From positions 35,815,176-35,879,175 of the forward strand of contig CM049311.1 of assembly GCA_026874595.1 (NCBI GenBank): 64,000 nucleotides of DNA, in the 5' to 3' direction. The notes beneath the pieces were generated by a model. The model was not told the origin of the DNA. It ran no database searches and saw only the letters and a list, made by a program, of their open reading frames with translations. Each line of letters opens with the position of its first letter. The first letter of the stretch is position 1. Made by a program: the position numbers and the translations under genes. The stretch is from Sipunculus nudus. Lineage: Eukaryota > Annelida > Sipuncula > Golfingiida > Sipunculidae. Below, one piece after another: positions 1 through 11,042 of this stretch.

Positions 1-918
1 ATAATGTATGGATGGATAGAATGTCAGTTATTTCAAATAACACCATGCAGTCACCTATGGTATTTTTCAGTTCAATTTTTAATGATAACAAAAATAAATC
101 ATATTATTCATTACTAATCATTAGGGATCATATGAAGGAAATTAATGATAGACAAAGATGCATTTGATAATATTAATCTAGATATCAACTGTGTCTATAG
201 TGTGTAGATTGATGTGAAAGTAGTCCAAAGTGAATATATTACATTTATTTTTTTAATATAAATAAAAGCCATAAAACCAAGTACTTATGATCATTATTTA
301 AATTTGTGAATTTTGTATATTCTGGATTCTCAATATAACTGTTTGGCTAAAACTGAATAAATACTAGACATGGTGTGAATGCTTAGCAAATGTATTTGAA
401 TACGAATATGAATCATTTTAAAATTTCTTGCATAAGAATGGGAATACAGTTAAAAATGAAAGTATTTGAATACCAGTGCAAATACTTTCAAAATGTATTC
501 ATGAATGCATGCATGAATATATTCTATAATATTATTTTAATAATCATTTCAGTTATATTTTATTTTAAAAAAAAATCATGATTCTCTTATTATTTTTAAT
601 AAAAATTATATTTGGCACAATATTTGTTATTAAATTTTAATAAATAGTAACACTCTTATATTATATGTGCTGCTTATAAGTTGTATGGCCAAGTCAAAAT
701 CTGTGTGACAATAGCACTCCATTTGTCAATAAAATAAATGAAATCAATCCTCTTCCCTGTCTCCAAAGATACTATCAAAATCATACATAAGCTAAACACC
801 AACTACTCATAATAAAGCTTTTATTTATTTCCACTCAAAACCAGCATGTGCCTCATTTCCAAATCATATTTTTTTATCATATATAACAGCTGAGCGCCGT
901 GACCCATGGGTCCCCTGT
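1..918 (+). mobile_element. HINE family A, 3' part cut by the window edge
   Basis: The sequence from about base 20 runs parallel to the 3' part of the complete element at 24136-26756 (compare the segments beginning near 20 and near 25850). It ends with the family 3' terminus: CAGCTGAGCGCC, then the perfect 12-bp palindrome GACCCATGGGTC at 901-912, then a short T-rich end. HINEs are non-autonomous Helentrons that rely on a rolling-circle Rep/helicase encoded elsewhere. Short open frames here (for example 390-581) recur in the 26 kb copy and follow repeat homology, not coding constraint. Its 5' end lies outside the window. Confidence 0.8.
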
Positions 919-2735
919 TAAATAAGGACCTGAATTGAAAAATTCATGGGTGAACAGGGGTCACATAAATATACCTTTTTTATGTCAGGTTATCTGAAGC
1001 AAGTTATTCCCATCAGTGGTACATCAGGATAGGAGAAGAAAGTCTGTTAATTGATATGGAATAAGCCAAGCCAAAAGAAGTATAGGCTCATCGAGCAGCT
1101 ACAAGTTGTTGCGGTCAAGACCTCAGCCCTGTGCGCTCCTTAAACATGTTCTCTGAGCCAACAGTCGCAGTGCCACGCCAAGCCAAGCAGGGAGCCGTAG
1201 AGGGCGCCATCTTCTCTTCTGGTTGTTGTCCTTGTTAGAAAGCTACAGCATCCACAGCCACAAAGCCAGAAGCAACCCGCATTCCCTCCATCGATCCCAG
1301 CAGCGGAGACCCAGCCATGCCATTCAAGAGCCGAACTGGATCCTTGTGAACAACCTTACTTCGAGACCCAAAGCCCTTTTACTTGCGATTTCGGTCATTT
1401 GGACCGTTTATCCAGTTTCCCGGTTATGCAAGTTTACAAGTTTTTTCGTCATTGGCAACCTTGCTGCTAGTGTGTTGTTGAGTTTTAATTTTATTATTAT
1501 TTAATTTAATTTATAAAAAAAACTGCAAAGGTGTATGCTTGAATTTATGGTGGAGTGAGGCTTCTATTAATAAATTTTTTCGCTAAATATGTTTTGTTGT
1601 ATTATTGGTGCCTCGTGCAAGGTAATTTTGCGTTTTGTTATATGTCGTGAGCAGTGATGAGAATACAACTTTTGTGCTGGTAAGAGTAGTCCGTCATCAA
1701 AATATGTTCTCACATATTTCTTCGGAGTACATATGGAATAATAAAGGACCTACTCCTACAGAGTATGTCATAATACTACAAGAAAATGTGGAAACATAAT
1801 ATAGAAAACTGATATCTTTAGATTGTGGGTGGTAAGGAATTATGCTATTTTGAATAGAGATGCTACTGGTTTCTTATTTGCTCTTGGTTACTTGCAATTG
1901 GAATATATACCTCCTCTCCACCTGAGGTATAATAAAGGAGCGAAGTTTACCTGTTGTGATCTGCATTCAGTGTATTCAAGATTAATTCAGGTGAAATGAA
2001 GTGATATCATGAACACTGGGTTAAAAATCCTTACTCCAGGATAGCCATATTTCACAGAGTGGTAAGTATACCCAGGGGTAGTTTTCACTTTTTCTTTTGC
2101 ACACAATAACAGGGGATAAATGAAGACTTGAAAGCACAGGGGACAAGCATGTCCCTTTTATTCTTCTGAAAGCAAATGGATTGTTGGGTGTTGTACAATA
2201 AATGTCAAAGGGTGAGCATTAAAACTTAATGTAGCTGAGCAGTAGATAGTGTTTCCTTTACCTGTGGGGACAAGGGAACATGAATGATAGTCAGGCTGGG
2301 TGATGGAATGAGGGAAACTGACAGTGGTATAGGTACAGCAGGGATGGCTTAAATTACCTGCTGATTATGTATGGGAGAATATCTGACATATACTGTTATC
2401 TGACTCCTTATGTTCTGTTCAGTTCATCCACCACTTGCGGTTTACTTACACTTTTTCTTTTAGTTTATAATACCCATCTTTCCTCATCAGCACACGCCCA
2501 GAATTCCCTGTCAGCAGAAATATCATTTATAACAGGAAGTAGCTGATCACATATTGCTTTTAACACTTGTGCATTGTAACAGTCTAATAAGTATGACATT
2601 AACCATTCAAGCATTCACAACATCCTGTCTGTCAGTTTGATGTTAATCCATTAGGTGAATCTGCTGTATAAAATTAATTCTACCTCTAGATGAAAGTTGA
2701 GGATAACGTACTGTTTCATGAATATTATATTATAG
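919..2735. other. Unassigned non-coding sequence
   Basis: Apart from the GC-richer block at 1081-1640, I see no coding exon, RNA gene or clear repeat here. Two short stretches near 1700-2100 and 2200-2640 are ordinary AT-rich intergenic or intronic sequence. Confidence 0.5.
1081..1640. other. GC-richer block, possibly a retroelement or LTR remnant
   Basis: Bases 1081-1440 are richer in GC and CpG than their surroundings and lack the decay typical of old AT-rich filler. The block is followed by an AATAAA-like AT tract near 1570 and then a TTGGTGCC-type stretch near 1608, which resembles an LTR end next to a primer-binding site. I could not find a matching second LTR or a gag/pol frame. The only open frame (1223-1504) has no recognised domain. 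A promoter or first exon of an unknown transcript is an alternative. Confidence 0.22.
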
Positions 2736-3030
2736 GCCGTCTTTGTGAGCGAGATAACTAGAAAAAAATGTTTGATACAATGATGGATTTTTTTTTCTTC
2801 AAAACTTTTATGTTCATAGATATGGGGAGGAGATAAAGCTGTTCCAAAATGGGGTCATGACCTTTATATTGAGGGTGAACTTGATCTTGAATATGTCTAC
2901 TTTTTATGGGGGTCACACAACACATTAGGTATATCAGGAAAGGTGGAAGCCTTGTCCTAAAAATTATAGGGCTTGCATGGATTACATTTCTTTTGAAGGT
3001 ATCAGGCTGACCAAACAAGTTTAAGCCTGA
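2736..3030. repeat. Dispersed repeat family D fragment
   Basis: This segment shares order and wording with 28380-28560: a 'gtgagc.agat.actaaaaa' start, then 'ggggtcatgacctt' and 'gaactTGA.CTTGAATA' blocks. It is a fragment of a moderately old dispersed repeat. The minus-strand frame at 2758-3018 is a by-product. Confidence 0.5.
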
Positions 3031-3298
3031 ACACCAAGTGAAATAGGTGTGAAACTTATTATACCACTGCTATATGGTGAGAGGTATGTTTTCCTCTCTG
3101 TTAGTCTGTGAGCAGATTTGTGCAAGAAAGTTTTGATCAGTGCGTGTTGAAAATTTTTGGAGGGTGAGGGCAACATCCAAGGAACATACCTTTAAATTTT
3201 TTTCCCCCATTCAATGGCATCCTTTCCATTATGACATTTGGCAATTTAATTTGTCCCTGTCAAGGCCCAGAGCCATCACTACAGAGAGCTGACCCGTG

Positions 3299-3861
3299 AT
3301 TGACCTATCCATGAACTCTATGACCTTAACTGCATATTCATTAAATGAATAATCATGAGCAGAGCAGTTGCTAGCAACCAATCAACTTACCATTGGCAAC
3401 AAGCGCAAAATTTGCATAATTTGGGTAACTCTCACAAGCAGAACACATGTAGTCTGTACCAGTACCCATGTCAGCATGTTTTCCGGGATATTTTTTTATA
3501 CAAAGGTGACAGTATAAAATGTTCTTGGCCAAAGGTTGCAGGAGCCATTCCTCCCAACTACCCAGTAAATAATAATATCTTACCTGGCACATAATTCATA
3601 TGGGATAATTTAACCAAAATATGGCAAGACAGATCACAATGACTGCCATATATTCATCACTGTAGAACAGAGATCCAGTTGATGACATCAGTCAATGCAA
3701 TGTCCCGCGTCATTGACTTTTGTGAGGTCATTATTATCTTTTGTAAAAAGCTCTTGCAACCATGGGCATGGAGGGCCTTCTGTGTAGGAGTGTTTTTGGG
3801 GCTCATTATCTTAATTAGGTAAAAAAGGGCGGACCATTGGGGCTGTGGTGGATAGGTCAAT
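3299..3861. mobile_element. ~560-bp MITE-like repeat with 12-bp inverted ends
   Basis: The left end ATTGACCTATCC (3299-3310) is exactly inverted at the right end (GGATAGGTCAAT, 3850-3861). The interior is clearly homologous, in the same orientation, to 63335-63890, where shared landmarks occur in the same order: a 'cctta-ctgcatattcatt' start, an 'agtctg.accagtacc' block, 'atgacatcagtcaatg', and 'aaggccttctgtgt'. I recognise no transposase. The superfamily is not determined because no clear target duplication is visible. Confidence 0.6.
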
Positions 3862-3963
3862 TGAGTTGCAGAGCTGTGTTAAACAATAAAATCCTGTGAT
3901 GCTGTGTAGTTTGATTACGATCCTGGCATAGGTTGTGGCCTGTCACCACTTCCTTGTTAATTA

Positions 3964-4087
3964 CAGTAAAACCTGCCAGATTGGTCTGTTATATATATGA
4001 CCAATATGAATGTTTTGGGCTTACTTAAGGGTGGTCTTAATAAACAGGTGTTCTTCTTAGGCAGATGGTCCTTCAGACATGTTCTGC
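3964..4087. mobile_element. Small TA-flanked MITE (mariner-like)
   Basis: The left end is TA then CAGTAAAACCTG and the right end is CATGTTCTGC then TA, with an internal 'ggtggtcttaataaacaggtg' type stretch. This is the same family as the copies at 46277-46812 and 51175-51348. TA flanks fit Tc1/mariner-type insertion. The ends are degenerate, so the exact limits are approximate. Confidence 0.5.
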
Positions 4088-4561
4088 TATTTTAAATTTC
4101 TCTTGATAAATGTGTAGTGTGTACACTGGAGGAACTTGATGCATTTGCTAAATATTTGCAGTCTTGCCACATAGTCGGGGTGGTATCAAACCAGAAACTG
4201 ATGTCCACAACAATATGTGTATACATACATCAGCTTGCATCATAAGGATGGCCCCTGCTGAAGCTATACAACATACTGTCATTGTTATATATGAAGTTTA
4301 TCCCCCAAGCATCCTGTCACAGCATATTAATCCTGTGTTGTATGCAGGATTCTGTTAACCACAATGTTTTTGTTCTCATGAAATACTCATAAAAAGGAAA
4401 GTGGAACCGTTATTGCTGTTGATGCTGAACCACTCCAGAGTTAGCTCATATTTACGAACTGTTGGCTTAGATATTTGTGAAAACTATTAGTAGTTTAAAA
4501 ATAAATAAAGAACAAATAAAAACATGTCTGGAATAAATCAAATCATCATTTAGCTTTAGGA
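4088..4561. other. Unassigned non-coding sequence
   Basis: I see no recognisable exon or repeat here. Confidence 0.4.
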
Positions 4562-4940
4562 ACATTTTGTTCAACTGACAACTCAAAGGATATCAAGACA
4601 TTCAGCATTTTGTTTGTGAACATTATCTTGTGGACATTTTGTCTGACATCTTGTCCTTAGGCTATTTTAACAAGGAGATTTATCCTCTGCCTTTCAGTGA
4701 GCACTGCATGTATCACATGATGTTTTGTCTGTGGATATTTTGTCCATTGGCATTTTATCCAGGGATATTTTGTCCAATGGCATTTTTTCCAGGGACATTT
4801 TGGCCACTAACATTTTGTTGTCAGACATTTGGCCATAGGTATTTTGTCCATTAGCATATTGTTCAGGGACATTTATCCTGTGGTATTTTGTCCTTAGACC
4901 TTTGGTCCTAAATCATGTTGTCCAGATACATCTTTTCCAG
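4562..4940. repeat. Degenerate short tandem array built on GGACATTTTGTCC
   Basis: About 15-20 imperfect units of roughly 13-20 bp alternate between 'ggacattttgtcc' and 'ggcattttatcc' forms. The core GGACA-TTT-TGTCC is itself an inverted repeat, so the block can fold on itself many times. Such blocks form the arms of some foldback and MITE transposons, but I found no matching opposite arm nearby. The frame at 4630-4854 comes from the repeat. Confidence 0.6.
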
Positions 4941-5681
4941 AAACTGATTTTGCTATGTCACTGTAGTCATTGTACAGCGTGATCTTATGCAAGACCATTG
5001 TCGCTGGTATTTCACAGGTTTATGGTGAATGTAATCTACAACATTATAACATTCTTATCACATTAACCTTGATTGCATTTTCTTTTTCACAGTGTGGCTT
5101 TATTTAAAGTTGTGGTTCTAATCACCTTCATTTAAACCTTCCCTGATTGTAATTTGATATTGATGCGTCAGGTTTAACCACACAGATTTGTCCTGGTGTG
5201 GCTGACAGTCTGTATTTGTCACAGGAGTCTGTTTAATCATCCCCTCCATCCCTGCATCCCTTGACAACTGCTGGAGACAATGCTGGACCAGCCAGACACA
5301 GCGGCTGGTGTCTTTGATGTACAGGTTTCATGTGACAGGTAGCGCCCTGCTGCAGCAAACAGACTTTGTAGTTGCAGATGCTTGTGCAGGACTGCTTCAT
5401 CTGCTCAGACTGTCAGTTCTTATGATTAATGGTCCCAGCACATGCATGCAGCACTTCTGAGGACTCTGATATTTCCTATAAATTCCTGTATTTTCCTATG
5501 AAGACATAGTCTCTTATAATTTCTTGTATTTTTCAACATTTAGACCTTAATCTCTTATATTTTCCTATAAATTTCCTATAATGTGACACTGGAGAGGTGA
5601 TTAAAAACCTTTAAAAGTGGGGGGGGGGGGTGTTAAAGTGATGTGGGCCATACCTAGGAAACCTATAATCAATTTGATTTT

Positions 5682-5764
<83 letters not shown>

Positions 5765-8277
5765 CACAGTCAGTAGAAAATGACATCATTTTCTGGGCAT
5801 TACAATAAACTTTCAGCACTTTCCAGTGACAACAGGAGTGAGGTATCATATCTCATATCCATTTAACCTTGGTGTAACTTAAGGTTGTAACTAAGGACCT
5901 TGGCTTACCTGCTTCCTAGCTAGTGTGTGAATCTTTGGAAAGGTCAAGGTGAAGGTCATTCATCCATCAGTGTCTGCTTGCTTCCTGGGTGAACAATTAT
6001 TTATGGATAGCCTGACTAATTAGTCAGAGAAGAACTGACTGTACTCACAGGGTGATTTTTGGGGCATCAGTTCAGAGCATCTTAACTGATGGGGATGAAG
6101 CTACATCTGTTTGGCTGCTGCCCCTGATACGTTCTTACTCAAAGGTGTCTTACACCTGAAAATTAACTAATTAACACCATTCTGGCAACACATGAAGTTA
6201 CACGTGATTGAATAAGGTGAATCAGGGATAGTAAAACTGACCATGTACAGAGATGTTTTTTTTTTTTTGAAACTTTTTAACTATCATCACAATTTAATAC
6301 ACATACTATTGCTAATGTTTATTTACCTTTTAAGGACAAATGTGTATATTTGGAATCCCAAGGGGAAAAAGATATTATTTCACTAAATGGTATTGCCTGT
6401 TACTTTTGACACCTTGTTCAATATGACTGCACTCCTGTCCTTATAATAAAATTGAATGGAGCACAATAAGTGAGAGAATTTCTGTAAATTCAATATTAAT
6501 TTGTAGATGCTGATGATAAGTTTGACTGTGCTGGTACACATCTCTACTTTTCATGGAACTATCATGCTCCAATAATTGAAACAAAGAAAAAACACCTGTG
6601 TATTGGTTGATCTTTCCTGGTTTTATATTGTTACTGAGTATCGATTGACCATGAAATTAAAAAAAGGGACCATATCCTATGAAAATTTGTAGACTTAGGC
6701 ATGATCCAAGGAAAGAGTTTGTCCACTCTAAACTTTGCTGATACACATCCTCTTGCCACCAATTTATCTCTGCAGATAGATTCTCAATTGGACATTGTGC
6801 TTTATGCACTTTTGTGTAGCATCCCTGTGCCTTAAAGTTGATTTCTCCCAGTTTCTTGAAATGCTACCATTTTGCATACATACTAAAACCTGGATGACAC
6901 AGGTCACATGTTGAAATTATGGTTATACTGCTAGTAAGGGTAATTTAACCGCTTCAGAGTCAGTTGCAGATACACTCATTTGTTTAAACCTGAACATACG
7001 TTAGACCATAGAGTGGTACTGTAGTTAATAGTTCAGTTAGGCCACACCAAAAAAAAAAAAAAACAGTTTAATTTCCAAATTCCATTTTGATAAAATTTTT
7101 AATTGATTAATAAACATTATGCCCTTCCTATAAATATTTGCTAATGGCTGCCTTTTGCCTCAGTTCCCCTCAGAGATATTGTAGCATTTGTTAAATATTT
7201 ACAAAGTTTTCATAAATAATTTTTTATCAGAGACATAAGACTTTGTGTTGTTTTCCCAAGCCAATTCAAGAACTGTAAAAGGTGTCTACATCCCTCCTGC
7301 AGTGTAGCATATATTCAACATGCAGTGCCTGCGTGCTCCATATTTTAGTACCCAGAGTCTGATGGACAAATAATTTTTTGGTGTGCCCTTAGGTACTCTT
7401 TTTAGTGAGAGTATATTAAACACAAATTGGAGCAAAGGTTATATTTAGTGGTTGATAAGAGCATGTGTCAAGCCTGCTAAGTGCTCTTTTATATCCCGGG
7501 AATTTGTGTGTTGATGTTCAGAGTCCACACTCCTAGTAGGACAGATGATTGCCGCTCAATGTTGCAAATGTTAATAAATGTATTATGAATAGGTGACAAC
7601 AAGTCTCCCCTGGAAATGGAGCTTAAATGGGAGAGTGCACTTGTGGAAATCAATATCTGAGCCCAAATGGCATTTATGGCTTTTAGAGCACAGCAAACAA
7701 GAAATCTGCATCCTAAGGAATGCAAGCCTCCACCATTTGGTGGGGGGGGGGTTCCCTATTGAGGCATGCTTCCAAAACTTTGTTTGCATTCACTTATTGA
7801 GCCCATATCTCTGGGTTCATTTGTGCATAAGTGACTGTAAAAATATTCCTTGATGTTTTTTGAAAATGGGTCATGTGCCTACCAGACCAAAGTCTTATTG
7901 ATTCTTTACTGGTCTTATTCGGTAGTGCCCAGAAGATTTCATCAGATTCTGTTCATTATTTGTGAGTTATAACTTATATTGTGAATTTATAAAACCACAC
8001 ACAGGCAGCGATGAATGCATACCCTCCTGTCAGAGGCAACTAAGTTATGCATGCACAGTACTCAATCAAGTGGAACATGTATACTTTGTGTTTTTGGCTA
8101 CGATCGCAGATTTTAAATTTGTATAAGGCAAGTAAAAATTCATGTGGGGCAAGTAAAAATTAGCTATTGCCTGATTGGGCCAGTACATTCAAAATTCTAT
8201 TTCAAGCCCAGGGGAGTTATTCATTTAACAATGTCCAATTAACAGCCATTTTGTCTTAGCCATTTTACCCGATGCCG
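4941..8277. other. Unassigned non-coding sequence with simple repeats
   Basis: No supportable exon is visible. The segment contains a G-run at 5619-5630, the long AT microsatellite at 5685-5759, and short A/T homopolymers near 6255 and 7050. Bases 8120-8230 contain 'gggcaagtaaaaatt' motifs related, in inverse orientation, to the hAT-like remnants at 21585 and 34615. Confidence 0.45.
5685..5759. repeat. (AT)n microsatellite, about 37 uninterrupted copies
   Basis: This is a pure alternating AT tract of about 75 bases, long enough to be highly length-variable and to extrude as a cruciform. The minus-strand frame covering it (5601-5849) is an artefact of the repeat. Confidence 0.97.
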
Positions 8278-10496
8278 TTTTTAGCTCAGCTGACTGTAAG
8301 TCATCTGAGCTATAGGGATCACCTTTTGTCCGTCGGCCGTCCGGGCGTCTGTCCGTTAACAGGGCACAAATCGTAACCGCTAGAACTGGAATCTTCTTAC
8401 TTGACATCCTGGGAGGTCTATGGAAATTCTCCTTGTAAACCTGAAATTAGGTCACTGTGACCTATATTCTTCGAGCTATGGAGTTCCGAAGTACCCCCCA
8501 GAATAATGGAAAATTTGATACAAAAGCTCAAGTATCTGTACAACTAATGCATTGATCATCATGATTTTTTGCATGGATATTGATCATGGACTGTTTCATC
8601 AGTTTCTGCAGACTGGTGGCGCCCGCTGTATTTTTTCGATTTTTACCAATATTTTTCTCTATTTTTGAGACCTCTTAAGATGCGGCCATCTGTTAACAGG
8701 GCACAAATCGTAACAACTACACCTAGAATCTTCTCTCTTGACATGCAGGGAGGCCCATAAAAAGTCTCTTTGGAAACCTGAAATTATGTCTCTGTTACCC
8801 ATAATCTTTGAGCTATGGGGCTTCGAAGTACCCCCCAGAATAATGGAAAATTTGATACAAAAGCTCAAGTATCTAAACAACTATTGCAGTGATCACCATG
8901 ATTCTTTGCATGGATATTGATCATGGAATGTGTCATCAGTTTCTGCAGTATGGTGGCGCCACCTGTATTTTTTTTATTTTTAAGAATTTTTTTCTCTATT
9001 TTTGAGACCTCATAAGATGCGGTCATCTGTTAACATGGCACAAATCGTAACAACTGGACCTAGAATCTTTTCTCTTGACATGCTGAGAGGCCCATGAAAA
9101 GTCTCCTTAAAAACTTGAAATTAGGTCTCTGTTACCCATAACCTCTGAGCTATGGGGCTCCGAAGTACCCCCCAGAATAATGGAAAATTTGATACAAAAC
9201 CTAAAGTATCTGAACAATTATTATATTGATCACCATGATTCTTTGCATGGATATTGATCATGAAATGTTTCATCAGTTTCTGCATTCTGGTGGCGCCACC
9301 TGTATTTTTTCAATTTTTAGCTCAGCTGACTGAAAGTCATCTGAGCTATAGGGATCACCTTTTGTCTGTCGTCCGTCCAGCCATCCAGGCGTCTGTCTGT
9401 TAACAAATCGTAACCGCTAGACCTGGAATCTTCTTACTTGACATCCTGGGAGGTCTATGGAAATTCTCCTTGTAAACCTGAAATTAGGTCACTGTGACCT
9501 ATATTCTTCGAGCTATGGGGTTCTGAAGTACCCCCCAGAATAATGCAAAATTTAATACAAAAGCTCAAGTATCTGAACAACTAATGCATTAATCACCATG
9601 ATTCTTTGCATGGATATTGATCATGGAGTGTTTCATCAATTTCTGGAGATTGGTGGCGCCAGCTATATTTTTTTATTTTTTACGATTTTTTTTTCTCTAC
9701 TTTTGTGATCTTTAAACATTTGGTCATATGTAAACAGGGCACAAATCATAATGACTGGACCTAGAATCTTCTGTCCTCACCTCCAGGGAAGCCCATAAAA
9801 GGTCTACATGGAAACCCTAAATAAGGTCCCTGTTACCCATATTCTGTGAGCTATTGGGCTCTGAAGTACCCCCCAGAATAAAGATTTGGTCATATATTAA
9901 CAGGGCACAAATCATAATGACTGGACCTAGAATCTTCTTTCTTGACATGCAGGGAGGCCTTTGGAAAGTCTCTTTGGAAATCTGAAATTAGGTCTCTGTT
10001 ACCCATATCCTTCATGCTATTGCTCCGAGAATAAAGATTTGGTCATCTGTTAACAGAGCACAAATTATAATGACTTGACCTAGAATCTCCTTTCTTGATA
10101 TGCTGGGAGGCCCCTGAAAAGTCTCCTTGTGCACCTGAAATTACATCTCTGTTACCCATATCCTTCATCCTATGCGGCTTTGAAATACCCCCCAGAATAA
10201 ACATTTGGTCATCTGTTAACAGGGCACAAATCATAATAACTGGACCTAGAATTTTATTTTTGACATGCTGGGAGACCCCTGAAAAGTCATCTTGTAAACC
10301 TTGAAAATAGGTGTCTGTTACCCATATCCTTCATGCTACAGAGCTCCATAGTACCCCAATGAATATTGGATGATTTTATACAAAAGGTCAAGTTTGGAAA
10401 AAGTATTTCATTTAAATTTGACATTCAGATGATAAAATGACTTTTGTCAATGTCTTCCTGGTCAGCTGAGCGTCATGACCCCTGGGTCACTTGTTA
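8278..10496 (+). mobile_element. HINE family A, subfamily with many core units and two 5' ends
   Basis: The family 5' terminus (TTTTAGCTCAGCTGAC and the mirrored half GTCATCTGAGCTATA) occurs twice, at 8278 and at 9315. Each is followed by a GTCC/GTCTG-rich tract. Core tandem units anchored on 'gttaacagggcacaaatc' start near 8355, 8692, 9026, 9399, 9731, 9895, 10047 and 10215. The spacing is therefore about 335 bp at first and about 150-170 bp later, so later units are half-units. The 3' terminus is at 10463-10496: TCAGCTGAGCG and the near-palindrome GACCCCTGGGTC (10478-10489). Short frames such as 8738-8920 and 10095-10304 repeat with the units and are not genes. Confidence 0.85.
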
Positions 10497-11042
10497 TATG
10501 TCCAGATGTAAATTTGCTCCCAACTTGTATTTAAACAATGCCATTCCTTTCATAGCTTCACAGATTTCACTTTTTTTTTTAAACCAATGCAGAATTACGC
10601 AAACAGTTGGGAATACATACACTTTCTATTTAATTGGTAGTCTAGATAATTAAATAAAGGTCCTTGTTGTTCTGAAAAGGCCTCCCTTGTGTCAGTGTGA
10701 TCATATTACCGAGAATTCCTTGGCTTGGGACTGCAATTCATACTTGATATTGCCAGACAGAATAAGGAGCTACTATCAAGGGAGCCCCATGTTGATTGTA
10801 TTGATCTGGGTGTAATCATACATGCCGGAAATCTGATTGTATATTCTGTCATAGGATCTGCACCTGTGCCTCGCTTGTTGTGATCACTGTAGGTTCCAGC
10901 ACATGTGCTGCCATCTATTGATCAAGTTGATAACTAGTTTCATGAGTGAATACCAGTGTTTGATATTAATCACTTGCTATGTCTTGTTTTGCTAGCCTTT
11001 TTAAATTATAGGAAACATTATGTGAAAAAAAACTTCACATTT
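10497..11042. other. Unassigned non-coding spacer between HINE and satellite
   Basis: No exon, RNA or clear repeat is visible. Confidence 0.4.

Noticed and set aside
1223..1504. 93-codon frame as a gene
   Set aside because: No domain, no clear start context, and it runs from the GC-richer block into AT-rich sequence.
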